This document shows positions 1-6,080 of a stretch of DNA of 7,279 nt, one piece after another. Position 1 is the first letter of the stretch, and every line of letters begins with the position of its first letter. The position numbers were made by a program, and so were the translations under genes. This DNA is from an uncultured Eubacteriales bacterium (lineage in GTDB: Bacteria > Bacillota > Clostridia > Oscillospirales > CAG-272). Where the stretch lies: the NCBI GenBank assembly GCA_934477985.1, contig CAKSOR010000120.1, forward strand, positions 1-7,279, in the 5' to 3' direction. The notes beneath the pieces were generated by a model. The model was not told where the DNA came from. It searched no databases and was given only the letters and a program-made list of their open reading frames with translations.

Positions 1-1
1 C

Positions 2-856
2 TTCCAGCTTGGCCAGATCGTCGGTCACGGTCTTGAGCTCGCTGGTGAGATCGGCGCGGCGGTGCTTGAGGCTATGCCGAGACTAAAGGTTGATCTGAAT
101 AACCCGGATGTCACTGTCAGAGTCGAGATCCGAGAGTACGGCGCTTACATCCACGCCGGGCAGATCAAGGGCGCGGGCGGAATGCCGCTCGGAAGCAGCG
201 GAAAGGGTCTTCTCCTTCTCTCGGGCGGTATAGACAGCCCGGTCGCCGGATTCATGATGGCAAAGCGCGGTGTCACGCTTGAGGCGCTCCACTTCGAGAG
301 CTTCCCATACACCTCTGAGCGCGCGCGTGAAAAGGTACTTGAGCTCGCGAGACTTCTCTGCGAGTACACGACTCACGTCAAGGTTCATGTCATCTCTCTC
401 ACCCACATCCAGGAGGAGCTTGTCCACAACTGCGACGAGGATTACTTCACGCTCCTGCTCCGCCGCTACATGATGACCTTAGCCGACCGCGTCGCCAGAC
501 GCAACAAGTGCGGCGCTATTATCACCGGCGAGTCGCTCGCTCAGGTCGCGAGCCAGACAATGCGCGCGATCGCCGTCACCGACGCCTGCGTCAATATGCC
601 GGTTTACCGTCCCTGCATCGGGCTTGACAAGGAGGAGATCGTTTCGATCGCCAGAAGGATCGGCACTTTCGAGACCTCAATACTCCCATATGAGGATTGC
701 TGCACCGTTTTCACGCCCAGACATCCCAAGACCCGCCCTGAGATCGAGAAGGTAATTGCCGAGGAGAACAAACTCAACTTCAAAGCGCTCTGCGATGAGG
801 CTTTTGAGACCTTAAATACATACGATATACGCATAGACGAGGAGCGATTTTTGTAA
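2..856 (+). CDS. thiI: tRNA 4-thiouridine synthase ThiI, 3' part (cut by window start)
   Basis: ThiI adenylates U8 of tRNA and transfers sulfur to it, giving 4-thiouridine; it can also supply sulfur for the thiazole of thiamine. The frame is open through the left edge, and 284 C-terminal residues are visible against roughly 390-400 for rhodanese-less family members, so the first ~110 residues (mainly N-terminal ferredoxin-like/THUMP) are outside. The visible part begins in the end of THUMP (KVDLNNPDVTVRVEIR) and continues into the PP-loop ATPase with GAGGMPLGSSGK and the signature SGGIDSP at 221-241. The conserved YEDCCTVFTPRHPKTRP segment lies near the C-terminus. The protein ends shortly after it with no rhodanese domain, the form usual in Firmicutes, where a dedicated cysteine desulfurase delivers the sulfur. 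An internal GTG at 62 is not the real start, because homology continues upstream of it. Identification is firm. Confidence 0.96.
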   Translation, partial: FQLGQIVGHGLELAGEIGAAVLEAMPRLKVDLNNPDVTVRVEIREYGAYIHAGQIKGAGGMPLGSSGKGLLLLSGGIDSPVAGFMMAKRGVTLEALHFESFPYTSERAREKVLELARLLCEYTTHVKVHVISLTHIQEELVHNCDEDYFTLLLRRYMMTLADRVARRNKCGAIITGESLAQVASQTMRAIAVTDACVNMPVYRPCIGLDKEEIVSIARRIGTFETSILPYEDCCTVFTPRHPKTRPEIEKVIAEENKLNFKALCDEAFETLNTYDIRIDEERFL

Positions 857-871
857 AAAACGCCGATGAGC

Positions 872-887
872 TTTACAATGTTGTAAA
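872..887. repeat. Short interrupted palindrome upstream of the rny promoter
   Basis: TTTACAA-TG-TTGTAAA: 7-bp arms with a 2-bp centre, lying 16 bp upstream of the -35 box of the rny promoter and just after the thiI stop. It could be a protein-binding site or a weak hairpin in the thiI 3' end. It has no U-tail, so I do not call it a terminator. Confidence 0.35.
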
Positions 888-903
888 AATTGCGCCGAAG
901 CTC

Positions 904-932
904 TTGACAAATCGCCGTTTTTTGTGTAAAAT
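904..932 (+). promoter_or_regulatory. Sigma-A promoter of rny
   Basis: A perfect -35 TTGACA (904-909), a 17-bp spacer and -10 TAAAAT (927-932, 5 of 6 to consensus). Predicted transcription start is near 939, giving a leader of about 90 nt before the rny start. This implies rny is transcribed separately from thiI even though both point the same way. Confidence 0.8.
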
Positions 933-1014
933 ATATATGTATGTGATTATTACTGTGAAAGTCAGAGAGAAAACAAGAGATTGCATATGAAAATAAATGA
1001 TCAATATTCAAATC

Positions 1015-1021
1015 AAGGAGG
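1015..1021 (+). promoter_or_regulatory. Strong Shine-Dalgarno that decides the rny TTG start
   Basis: AAGGAGG, 10 nt before TTG at 1032. It favours TTG 1032 over the in-frame ATG at 987, which has only a weak purine-rich stretch upstream and would place about 15 extra polar residues ahead of the membrane anchor. Confidence 0.8.
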
Positions 1022-1031
1022 TGTTCCACAC

Positions 1032-2624
1032 TTGAATCCCATTTTTGCCGCACTGATCGGTGCTGTTATTGCCGGAGCCGGAGCAGGAATTTTCTGCTTC
1101 AGATTCGGAAGGAAAAAGGGTTACTCGCACGGCTGGGACGAACACAAAGCCCAGAAGGAAGCCGAAGACAAAGCCACGCTCGGTACTGCCGAGGAACGCG
1201 CAAAGCGCATAATCGAGGAAGGCGAACACAACGCCGAAAACAAGAAAAAAGAAGCTCTTATCGAGGCTAAGGAGGAGATTCTCCGCCAGAAGAACGAGGC
1301 TGAACGCGAGATCAAGGATCGCCGCGCCGAGCTCTCAAGACTTGAGTCGAGAGTCTCCAAGAAGGAAGAGCAGATCGACCGCAAGCTCGAGAGTCTTGAG
1401 CGCAAGGATGAGCAGCTCAACAAGAAGCTCAAGGATTGTTCCGATACCCGCGAGGAGATTGAGGCGATCAAGGTAAAGCAGCTCGAAAAGCTCGAGGAGG
1501 TCGCCGGTCTCACAGCCGAGGAGGCAAAGGAGCAGATCGTTCAGAAGATCGACGCCGATGTCAAGCACGAGACCGCTCAGAGACTCATCGAGTACGAACA
1601 GCAGTTCAAGGAAGAAGCCGACGCCAAGGCGAAGGACATTCTCGCGCTCGCTATCCAGCGCTGCGCTTCTGAGACGGTCACCGAGACCACGGTTTCGGTT
1701 GTCTCGCTGCCCAGCGATGAGATGAAGGGTCGAATAATCGGTCGCGAGGGACGTAACATCCACGCTATCGAGGCAATGACCGGAGTCGATCTCATCATCG
1801 ACGACACGCCCGAGGCTATCACGCTCTCGAGCTTCGATCCGGTCCGCCGCGAGGTCGCGCGTATCGCTCTTGAGAAGCTGATCGCCGACGGACGCATTCA
1901 TCCCGCCCGTATCGAGGAGATGGTCGAAAAGGCTAAGCGCGATGTCGACGCCATGATCAAGCAGGCCGGCGAACGAGCGACCTTCGAGACCGGTATTCAC
2001 GGACTCAGCCCCGACATGGTAAAGCTGCTCGGAAGACTCCGCTTCCGTACGAGCTACGGTCAGAATGTGCTCGATCACTCGATCGAGGTTTCGCTGCTGT
2101 CAGGTATGATCGCCGATGAGCTCGGAGTTGACAGCACGCTCGCTAAGCGCGCCGGACTCCTGCACGACATCGGAAAGGCGCTCACTCAGGAGATCGAGGG
2201 CTCGCATGTACAGCTCGGAGTCGACATCGCGAAGAAGTTCAAGGAGAGCCGCGAGATTATCCACGCGATTGAGGCGCATCACGGCGACGTCGAGCCGCAG
2301 ACCATAACCGCCATCATCGTCCAGGCAGCCGACGCTATTTCAGCGGCAAGACCCGGCGCGAGACGTGAGGATCTTGAGAACTACATCAAGCGTCTCCAGA
2401 AGCTCGAGGAGATCACCTACAGCTTCCCGGGAGTCGACAAGGCATACGCTATTCAGGCGGGACGCGAGGTTCGCATCGCCGTCAAGCCAGAGGTCGTCAG
2501 CGACGAGCAGATGGTTGTCATCGCGCACGACATCGTGAAGAAGATCGAGTCCGAGCTCCAGTATCCCGGACAGATCAAGGTACATCTCATTCGCGAGAGC
2601 CGCGCTATCGACTACGCGAAGTAA
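1032..2624 (+). CDS. rny: Ribonuclease Y (membrane-anchored endoribonuclease)
   Basis: RNase Y begins decay of many mRNAs in Firmicutes, cleaving single-stranded A/U-rich sites as part of a membrane-associated degradation complex. From the TTG start the protein has 530 residues, close to the ~520 of known RNase Y. Order of parts: one N-terminal transmembrane helix (NPIFAALIGAVIAGAGAGIF, residues ~2-21), a long highly charged coiled coil (~35-190, rich in E/K/R), a KH RNA-binding domain with GRIIGREGRN from residue 233, then the HD phosphohydrolase domain with His349 (DHSIEVSLL) and the metal-binding His378-Asp379 of LLHDIGKA. The C-terminus (QIKVHLIRESRAIDYAK) is typical. It has its own promoter and is probably ended by the hairpin at 2744-2777. 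TTG is a rare start and may keep expression modest. Identification is firm; the start is well supported. Confidence 0.97.
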   Translation: MNPIFAALIGAVIAGAGAGIFCFRFGRKKGYSHGWDEHKAQKEAEDKATLGTAEERAKRIIEEGEHNAENKKKEALIEAKEEILRQKNEAEREIKDRRAELSRLESRVSKKEEQIDRKLESLERKDEQLNKKLKDCSDTREEIEAIKVKQLEKLEEVAGLTAEEAKEQIVQKIDADVKHETAQRLIEYEQQFKEEADAKAKDILALAIQRCASETVTETTVSVVSLPSDEMKGRIIGREGRNIHAIEAMTGVDLIIDDTPEAITLSSFDPVRREVARIALEKLIADGRIHPARIEEMVEKAKRDVDAMIKQAGERATFETGIHGLSPDMVKLLGRLRFRTSYGQNVLDHSIEVSLLSGMIADELGVDSTLAKRAGLLHDIGKALTQEIEGSHVQLGVDIAKKFKESREIIHAIEAHHGDVEPQTITAIIVQAADAISAARPGARREDLENYIKRLQKLEEITYSFPGVDKAYAIQAGREVRIAVKPEVVSDEQMVVIAHDIVKKIESELQYPGQIKVHLIRESRAIDYAK

Positions 2625-2743
2625 TCACCGCTTACTCTTTATAAAATTATGCTCACTCTTCGCTTTGGCGGAAGTTTTACATATAAAATATAAAGGTGAA
2701 AACAAGAGCCCGTTTGGCTTGAATAATATAACGGTAAGCAAAT

Positions 2744-2780
2744 AGAAACGCTTTCGGGATGTCCCGCGGGCGTTTCTTTG
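2744..2780 (+). terminator. Probable rho-independent terminator after rny
   Basis: An 8-bp stem AGAAACGC (2744-2751) / GCGTTTCT (2770-2777), with a possible inner GGGA/TCCC helix (2757-2760, 2763-2766 region), followed by a short T-rich stretch (TTTG). The tail is weak. It lies 120 nt after the rny stop and before the SD of the GNAT remnant. Confidence 0.55.
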
Positions 2781-2797
2781 TGTATAGAACATCTCTG

Positions 2798-2811
2798 ACA
2801 GACATGTCTGT
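2798..2811. repeat. 14-bp perfect palindrome ahead of the GNAT remnant
   Basis: ACAGACATGTCTGT, 25 bp before the GNAT start codon. It may be an operator, or chance. It shares AGACATGT with the ends of the TA-flanked repeat at 3243-3336. Confidence 0.35.
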
Positions 2812-2835
2812 TGAAGCTGTTGAAAGGAGCTTATT

Positions 2836-3245
2836 ATGAAGGACAGATTTGAGATCGGCAGGCTGATACTCAGTCGGTTCGGCGAGGGCGACATCATGGC
2901 GCTGCACGCTTTGCTGTCGGACGCGGAGGTCAATCGGTTTCTGTCGTGGTTTCCCTTGGAGCGTTGTTACGCGGAGATTCTATGAAAGCGGTTTCGGGAC
3001 AGTGAGTTCGCGTTCGCGGTCTGATGACCGAAGCCGGGTTTCCATACATAACCGCGACGCATGACGTGAACAACCCGGCGAGCGGCGGAGTCATGCGGAA
3101 TATCGGGATGCGCTATCGCTGCACCTACAGGGAGCAGTGGCAGCCGAAGGATATTCCGGTGTTCTTCCGCCGGATGTATCAGCTGAATTTCGACGGCTCG
3201 GATTTTGTCTACAGGAAGTACTGGGTGATTCGTCGTGGAGATTAG
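2836..3245 (+). pseudogene. Decayed GNAT-family N-acetyltransferase
   Basis: The start is ATG 2836, with SD AAAGGAG a few bases upstream. The first 49 codons read as the beginning of a RimJ/RimL-like GNAT enzyme (GRLILSRFGEGDIMALHALL, then VNRFLSWFPLE), then an in-frame TGA stops it at 2983. The same frame goes on with a plausible family segment (KRFRDSEFAFAV) until 3021. Coding resemblance then resumes in another frame, from about 3018 to the TAG at 3243, with LMTEAGFPYITATHDVNNP, then MRNIGMRYR, then EQWQPKDIP and YRKYW, which match the C-terminal half of this acetyltransferase group. About 35-40 central residues, including the strand and loop that bind the acetyl-CoA pyrophosphate, appear to be missing. 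An in-frame stop plus a frame-changing internal deletion make the product non-functional. The terminal TAG overlaps the TA at the edge of the inverted-repeat element, so the original C-terminus may also have been replaced. Substrate unknown. Confidence 0.85.
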
Positions 3246-3336
3246 ACATGTTCGATAACCCCCCAGACTTGTCAATCAAATTGCCGACTTATGTCGCCAA
3301 TTTGATACGCTAAGGGCGGGTTATCGAACATGTCTA
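3243..3336. mobile_element. TA-flanked MITE-like inverted-repeat element (~90 bp)
   Basis: Perfect 19-bp inverted repeats: TAGACATGTTCGATAACCC at 3243-3261 and its reverse complement at 3318-3336. The TA at each outer end would be a target-site duplication, leaving 17-bp terminal repeats (3245-3261, 3318-3334). Inside is a second inverted repeat, 3275-3288 against 3293-3306, 14 bp with one C/C mismatch (3284/3297) and a 4-nt loop. It has no coding capacity. A short non-coding element with long TIRs and TA duplication is what non-autonomous IS630/Tc1-mariner-type derivatives look like; that assignment is inference. It sits directly at the 3' end of the GNAT remnant. Confidence 0.65.
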
Positions 3337-3340
3337 TTAT

Positions 3341-3385
3341 AAAAATACCTTTCCGGATTCGGTTTGATCCGGAAAGGTATTTTTT
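3341..3385. terminator. Strong bidirectional rho-independent terminator
   Basis: An 18-bp perfect stem (3341-3358 and 3367-3384) around an 8-nt loop. The core is ACCTTTCCGGAT/ATCCGGAAAGGT, and the outer arms are A-run/T-run, so U-tails arise on both strands. It lies where rightward (GNAT) and leftward (mntA-hepT operon) transcription converge. In the shifted reading of the minus-strand pseudogene, the final TAA (3386-3384) touches the stem. Confidence 0.92.
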
Positions 3386-4122
3386 ATTCTGACATGTATT
3401 TTATCTCGGAGAGCGATATTCGCAGCAATTCTTCCGATCCGGCGAGGTTCACCATAACTTTCCGTTCCTGAAGGATGAGTATTACAGAAGAATGTAATGA
3501 CTGCAAAGCGTATCGAACATGCGCATGTTCTCGCAGCTCTTCCGGAAGATATTCCCGCGGCAGGTTTCGCAGAGGAAGGGCGCGGTTTTGTACATTCTGA
3601 ATTTCACGCGGTCGTCGAGCGCGCTGAGCGTCAATGGAATCGTGCCGCAGTAGTCCGATTCGACGACGATTATGTTCGGCTCTTTTATCTCAGACGGGAG
3701 GTTTTTCGGGATGTCCCTGAGCTCTGTGTGTTCGTCAAGCGCCGACAATATCCGCTCGCGGCAATAGGAGTGGAAGCTGTCAAAGTCGGTGTATCCATCC
3801 TCGGGCGCCGTGCAGATCGGTCTTCGGAGCTCGTCGTCTATGTCTTCAAGTCCGGTGACGCCGGCGATGGAGCGGCGGCTTATCAGTCGGGGGCGGATGT
3901 TCTTAATTCCACTTGTCTCGCAGAAGATATACGGCAGGAGCGCGGCACATCGGATGAATCGCTTATGAGCTTATTGACGAGTCCGGACAGTCCGAACTCC
4001 TCGTCGTCGAGGACTTTCAGCGACTGCTTTGCCTCGGTGAGATCGGCTCGGGTGATGGGTCTGCACTCGAATTGCTCGAGCCTGCGGCGGTAGTAGATTT
4101 CGTTGAATGACCGGAAGCCCAT
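3384..4122 (-). pseudogene. Unrecognised Cys-rich gene downstream of hepT, frameshifted
   Basis: I do not recognise the family. It starts with ATG at 4122, 10 nt after the hepT stop, with SD AAGGA beside that stop, so it was probably co-transcribed with mntA-hepT. The first frame (MGFRSFNEIYYRRRLEQFEC...) runs about 58 codons. At about 3946-3947 it must lose one base to continue as AALLPYIFCETSGIKNI, followed by a long open stretch (...LEDIDDELRRPIC..., EPNIIVVESDYCGTIPLTLS) to a TAA at 3482. Near the end is FLCETCRGNIFRKSCENMRM, giving C-x2-C-x8-C-x9-C spacing that might bind metal. A second shift by one base near 3490 would add MVNLAGSEELLRISLSEIK and end at the terminator (3384); this extension is less certain. 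Without the second shift the gene ends at 3482 (213 residues reconstructed); with it, about 246. The overlapping + strand open frame here is a low-complexity shadow. Sequencing error at the first shift cannot be excluded. Confidence 0.6.
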
Positions 4123-4132
4123 CTGATGTCCT

Positions 4133-4456
4133 TTATTTTAGTGGCTGTAAAATTCCGAGAAGCTCCGGAAGGTCGTTCGAAATGATCTCCCATACAAGTT
4201 TCAAATTTACGCCGTCATAATCATGTACGATCCGGTTTCGCAGACCATACATTTCATTCCAGGGAATATTTGGGTGTGCAGCGGTATATTCGCTTGTAAC
4301 GCCGTGGCAAAGCTCCCCTATCTGACTGAGGTTGAAGACACATGCTTCGACGAGCATGTCATCAGCCGTGAAGGTGTCGTAGGTTTGTTTATCACAATAA
4401 CGCAGTATCTTTTCGGAGCGGATGATCATCTGCTTTACGCGGTCTTCATTTTTCAT
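4133..4456 (-). CDS. hepT: HepT-like HEPN-domain toxin ribonuclease (DUF86)
   Basis: HEPN toxins of the HepT group cleave RNA or tRNA as dimers and are neutralised by the partner nucleotidyltransferase MntA, which adds AMP to a tyrosine of the toxin. The 107-residue all-alpha protein carries the full R-x4-H-x-Y motif: Arg73, His78 and Tyr80 in LRNRIVHDYDG (Tyr80 codon 4219-4217). The surrounding family features are NLSQIGELCHGV in mid-protein and HPNIPWNEMYGLRNRIVHDY. Length fits the family (~100-140). The start ATG overlaps the end of mntA by 11 nt (ATGAAAAATGA, positions 4456-4446), so translation is probably coupled. The motif is intact, so the toxin is likely active and held in check. Identification of the family is firm; the exact RNA target cannot be read from sequence. 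Confidence 0.93.
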   Translation of the reverse strand: MKNEDRVKQMIIRSEKILRYCDKQTYDTFTADDMLVEACVFNLSQIGELCHGVTSEYTAAHPNIPWNEMYGLRNRIVHDYDGVNLKLVWEIISNDLPELLGILQPLK

Positions 4457-4736
4457 AGATCGTTACTCCTGTCGCGCTTATCTCGCGGTCGATTCTTGAA
4501 TGCCGCTCAATATGTGTGACGTCGAGGATGTCGACCGGGAGGTCAACGGTCTTTCGGACGGCTTCGGTGAAGCCTACGAACCTCAGCCCTTTGAGCTGAC
4601 TGTCGACTAAGAGGTCTATGTCGCTCTTTTCGGTCGCCGTCCTCTTCGCGTATGAGCCGAAGAGAATGGCTTTTCTGATGCCGTAATCCGAGAAGACCGG
4701 TGTGAGTTTGCTTTTGAGCGATTCTATCGTATACAT
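4446..4736 (-). CDS. mntA: MntA-like minimal nucleotidyltransferase antitoxin
   Basis: A 96-residue MNT-fold nucleotidyltransferase. The signature GS-x10-D-x-D is exact: Gly27-Ser28 (FGSYAKR), Asp39 and Asp41 (SDIDLLV). A probable third carboxylate, Asp69, lies in LPVDILD. In characterised MntA-HepT pairs this enzyme AMPylates the toxin's R-x4-H-x-Y tyrosine and blocks its RNase activity. Here the partner hepT follows directly with an 11-nt overlap, antitoxin first, as usual for this system. SD AGGGAG (4744-4749) is 7 nt before ATG 4736. A sigma-A-type promoter (4868-4896) and a ~120-nt leader with a hairpin precede it. All catalytic residues are present, so it is likely functional. Confidence 0.93.
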   Translation of the reverse strand: MYTIESLKSKLTPVFSDYGIRKAILFGSYAKRTATEKSDIDLLVDSQLKGLRFVGFTEAVRKTVDLPVDILDVTHIERHSRIDREISATGVTIYEK

Positions 4737-4788
4737 TTCGTTTCTCCCTTCAGCGCGGTTATTCAGGGAAACGCTGATTTAAGGTTGC

Positions 4789-4834
4789 TTTCACGACGAA
4801 AAAGCCCATAAATCCAAGCCTTTTTCGCGTGAAA
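4789..4834 (-). promoter_or_regulatory. Hairpin in the mntA leader
   Basis: Inverted repeat 4789-4795 plus 4797-4804 against 4820-4827 plus 4828-4834: 15 bp interrupted by a single bulged A (4796), loop 15 nt. It lies between the mntA promoter and its SD. Neither strand has a U-run directly after it, so it is not a classical terminator. It could be a leader structure, an mRNA-stabilising element, or a partial barrier to read-through from the DAHP synthase gene. Confidence 0.5.
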
Positions 4835-4867
4835 ACTCCATTTATTCAGCTTATCCTTAGTACTTCT

Positions 4868-4896
4868 ATTATAAACCATTCAGGGGGAATTTTAAA
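4868..4896 (-). promoter_or_regulatory. Probable sigma-A promoter of the mntA-hepT operon
   Basis: On the minus strand, -10 TATAAT (4873-4868, perfect) and -35 TTTAAA (4896-4891, 4 of 6) with a 17-bp spacer. It lies just after the DAHP synthase stop and about 130 nt ahead of the mntA ATG, so the toxin-antitoxin operon has its own promoter. Confidence 0.65.
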
Positions 4897-4930
4897 GCGT
4901 TAATTGTTAATTTTCGCGTTGGACCTTTGT

Positions 4931-5947
4931 TCAGCCCTCGACAGCGGCGAGGATCTTCTTCAGCTTCCTGACGGTTGTGTCGAACTGCTCGGGAGTGAGC
5001 GACTGAGGTCCGTCGCAGAGCGCCTTCGCGGGGTTGTTGTGCACCTCGATCATGACGCCGTCAGCACCGCACGCCGCCGCGGAGAGCGCCATCGGCTCGA
5101 CGAGACGCGCGATTCCGCAGGCGTGGCTCGGGTCGACGATGACCGGGAGGTGCGAGAGCTCGTGGAGAACCGGAACAGCCGAGATGTCGAGCGTGTTTCT
5201 GGTTGCGGTCTCGAAGGTTCTGATTCCGCGCTCGCAGAGGATGACGCGCTCGTTGCCGCCAGCCATGATGTACTCGGCGCTCATCAGGAGCTCCTGGATG
5301 GTATTTGCGAGCCCGCGCTTCAAGAGAATCGGCTTGTCGCAGTGACCGAGTTCCTTGAGAAGCTCGAAGTTCTGCATGTTTCTCGCGCCGACCTGGATGA
5401 TGTCAACGTCGCCGAAGAGGTCGAGGTGACGCTCGTCCATGATCTCGGTGACGATCGGGAGACCGGTGGCCTTCTTTGCCTCGACGAGGAGCCTGAGACC
5501 GTCGTTTCTGAGTCCCTGGAAAGCGTAGGGCGAGGTGCGGGGCTTGAACGCGCCGCCGCGGAGAATATTCGCGCCGGACGCCTTTACGTCCTTCGCGACT
5601 TCGATGATCTGCTCCTCGCTCTCGATCGAGCAAGGACCGGCGATGATCGTGAAGCCTTCACCGATCTTCACGTCGCCGTTCGGGGAGTGGACGGTAATGA
5701 CGGTGTTGTCGGGGTGGAACTTGCGGTTAGCGGCTTTGAAGGGCTCGCTGATGCGCTTGACCGACTCGACGATGTCGTTTGAGCTTACGAGGTCGATGTC
5801 GACCTTGCTGGTGTCTCCGATGAGACCTAAGATGGTCTTCTGCTCACCGTGGCAGACATGGACCTTGACGTTGTTTTTGGTTTCGAGCTCGTTAATGAGC
5901 GCGGTGACTTTTGCTTCTTCAGTTGAGGGCTTTACTACGACTACCAT
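4931..5947 (-). CDS. aroF: 3-deoxy-7-phosphoheptulonate (DAHP) synthase, type I-beta with N-terminal regulatory domain
   Basis: Condenses phosphoenolpyruvate with erythrose 4-phosphate, the first step of the shikimate pathway to Phe, Tyr and Trp; cytosolic, metal-dependent. It has 338 residues, the usual length for the Thermotoga-like form. Residues ~1-70 form a ferredoxin-like domain (MVVVVKPSTEEAKVTALINE), which in characterised relatives binds Tyr/Phe for feedback inhibition. The TIM barrel follows, with GPCSIES (104-110), KPRTSPYAFQG, QVGARNMQN, LLKRG, ERGIRTFE, DPSHA (272-276) and EVHNNP. Metal ligands expected from the family are Cys106, His275, Glu301 and Asp312, all present. SD AGGAG (5960-5956) is 8 nt before ATG 5947. 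Upstream is a leader with a Tyr/Phe-rich peptide and an attenuator hairpin, which independently ties the gene to Tyr/Phe supply. No clear terminator follows it. The symbol aroF follows common Firmicutes usage; aroA(G) is sometimes used for the same enzyme. Confidence 0.97.
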   Translation of the reverse strand: MVVVVKPSTEEAKVTALINELETKNNVKVHVCHGEQKTILGLIGDTSKVDIDLVSSNDIVESVKRISEPFKAANRKFHPDNTVITVHSPNGDVKIGEGFTIIAGPCSIESEEQIIEVAKDVKASGANILRGGAFKPRTSPYAFQGLRNDGLRLLVEAKKATGLPIVTEIMDERHLDLFGDVDIIQVGARNMQNFELLKELGHCDKPILLKRGLANTIQELLMSAEYIMAGGNERVILCERGIRTFETATRNTLDISAVPVLHELSHLPVIVDPSHACGIARLVEPMALSAAACGADGVMIEVHNNPAKALCDGPQSLTPEQFDTTVRKLKKILAAVEG

Positions 5948-6010
5948 TTTTGTTTCTCCTGTTCTTTCTTCTGGTTTGATCTTTTCGTTTCTTTTATCTT
6001 TCTTTGGCGG

Positions 6011-6050
6011 AAAACTAAAATGCCTCCCGCGAATCTGTCGCGGGAGGCAT
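6011..6050 (-). terminator. Attenuator: intrinsic terminator in the DAHP synthase leader
   Basis: On the minus strand, a perfect 13-bp stem with 5' arm ATGCCTCCCGCGA (6050-6038), a 5-nt loop and 3' arm TCGCGGGAGGCAT (6032-6020), followed by UUUAGUUUU (6019-6011). It lies about 30 nt after the leader-peptide stop and 64 nt before the DAHP synthase start, so it would abort transcription before the structural gene. No T-box sequence (TGGNACCGCG) precedes it. Confidence 0.85.
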
Positions 6051-6055
6051 CCGAA

Positions 6056-6070
6056 TCCTCTTATCGAGGA
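6056..6070 (-). promoter_or_regulatory. Small hairpin between leader-peptide stop and attenuator
   Basis: A 5-bp stem TCCTC/GAGGA with a 5-nt loop, immediately upstream of the terminator's 5' arm. Its GAGG could alternatively pair with the CCTC of that arm, so it may take part in switching between leader structures. Weak on its own. Confidence 0.35.
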
Positions 6071-6080
6071 GTTGTTACTG

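Noticed and set aside
981..1031. Upstream starts (TTG 981 / ATG 987) for RNase Y
   Set aside because: They lack a good SD, while TTG 1032 follows AAGGAGG and gives the usual very short region before the membrane anchor.
2657..2675. CTTTGGCGGAA shared with 6002-6012
   Set aside because: An 11-bp match with different surroundings; not enough to claim a repeat family.
2665..2694. A possible promoter (TTGGCG, 18 bp, TATAAA) for the GNAT remnant
   Set aside because: The -35 match is poor, the region is A/T-rich with several equally weak -10 options, and a terminator lies between it and the gene.
2625..2933. A 102-codon minus-strand open frame after rny
   Set aside because: It crosses the terminator and runs antisense to the GNAT remnant; no SD and no family resemblance.
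3384..3455. A LytTR-like DNA-binding segment (ISLSEIKYM)
   Set aside because: Only about 23 residues are readable, the upstream sequence is not a response regulator, and the resemblance is too short to trust.
3497..4093. A 198-codon uninterrupted + strand open frame
   Set aside because: It is antisense to the hepT-linked gene, has no SD before its ATG, and its C-terminal part is Ser-rich low complexity. The minus-strand reading has an SD, operon spacing and more natural composition despite its frameshift.
4904..5782. A 292-codon + strand open frame
   Set aside because: It lies antisense to the DAHP synthase gene, whose protein has every family motif; the + product is a D/E/R/V-rich mirror without recognisable domains.
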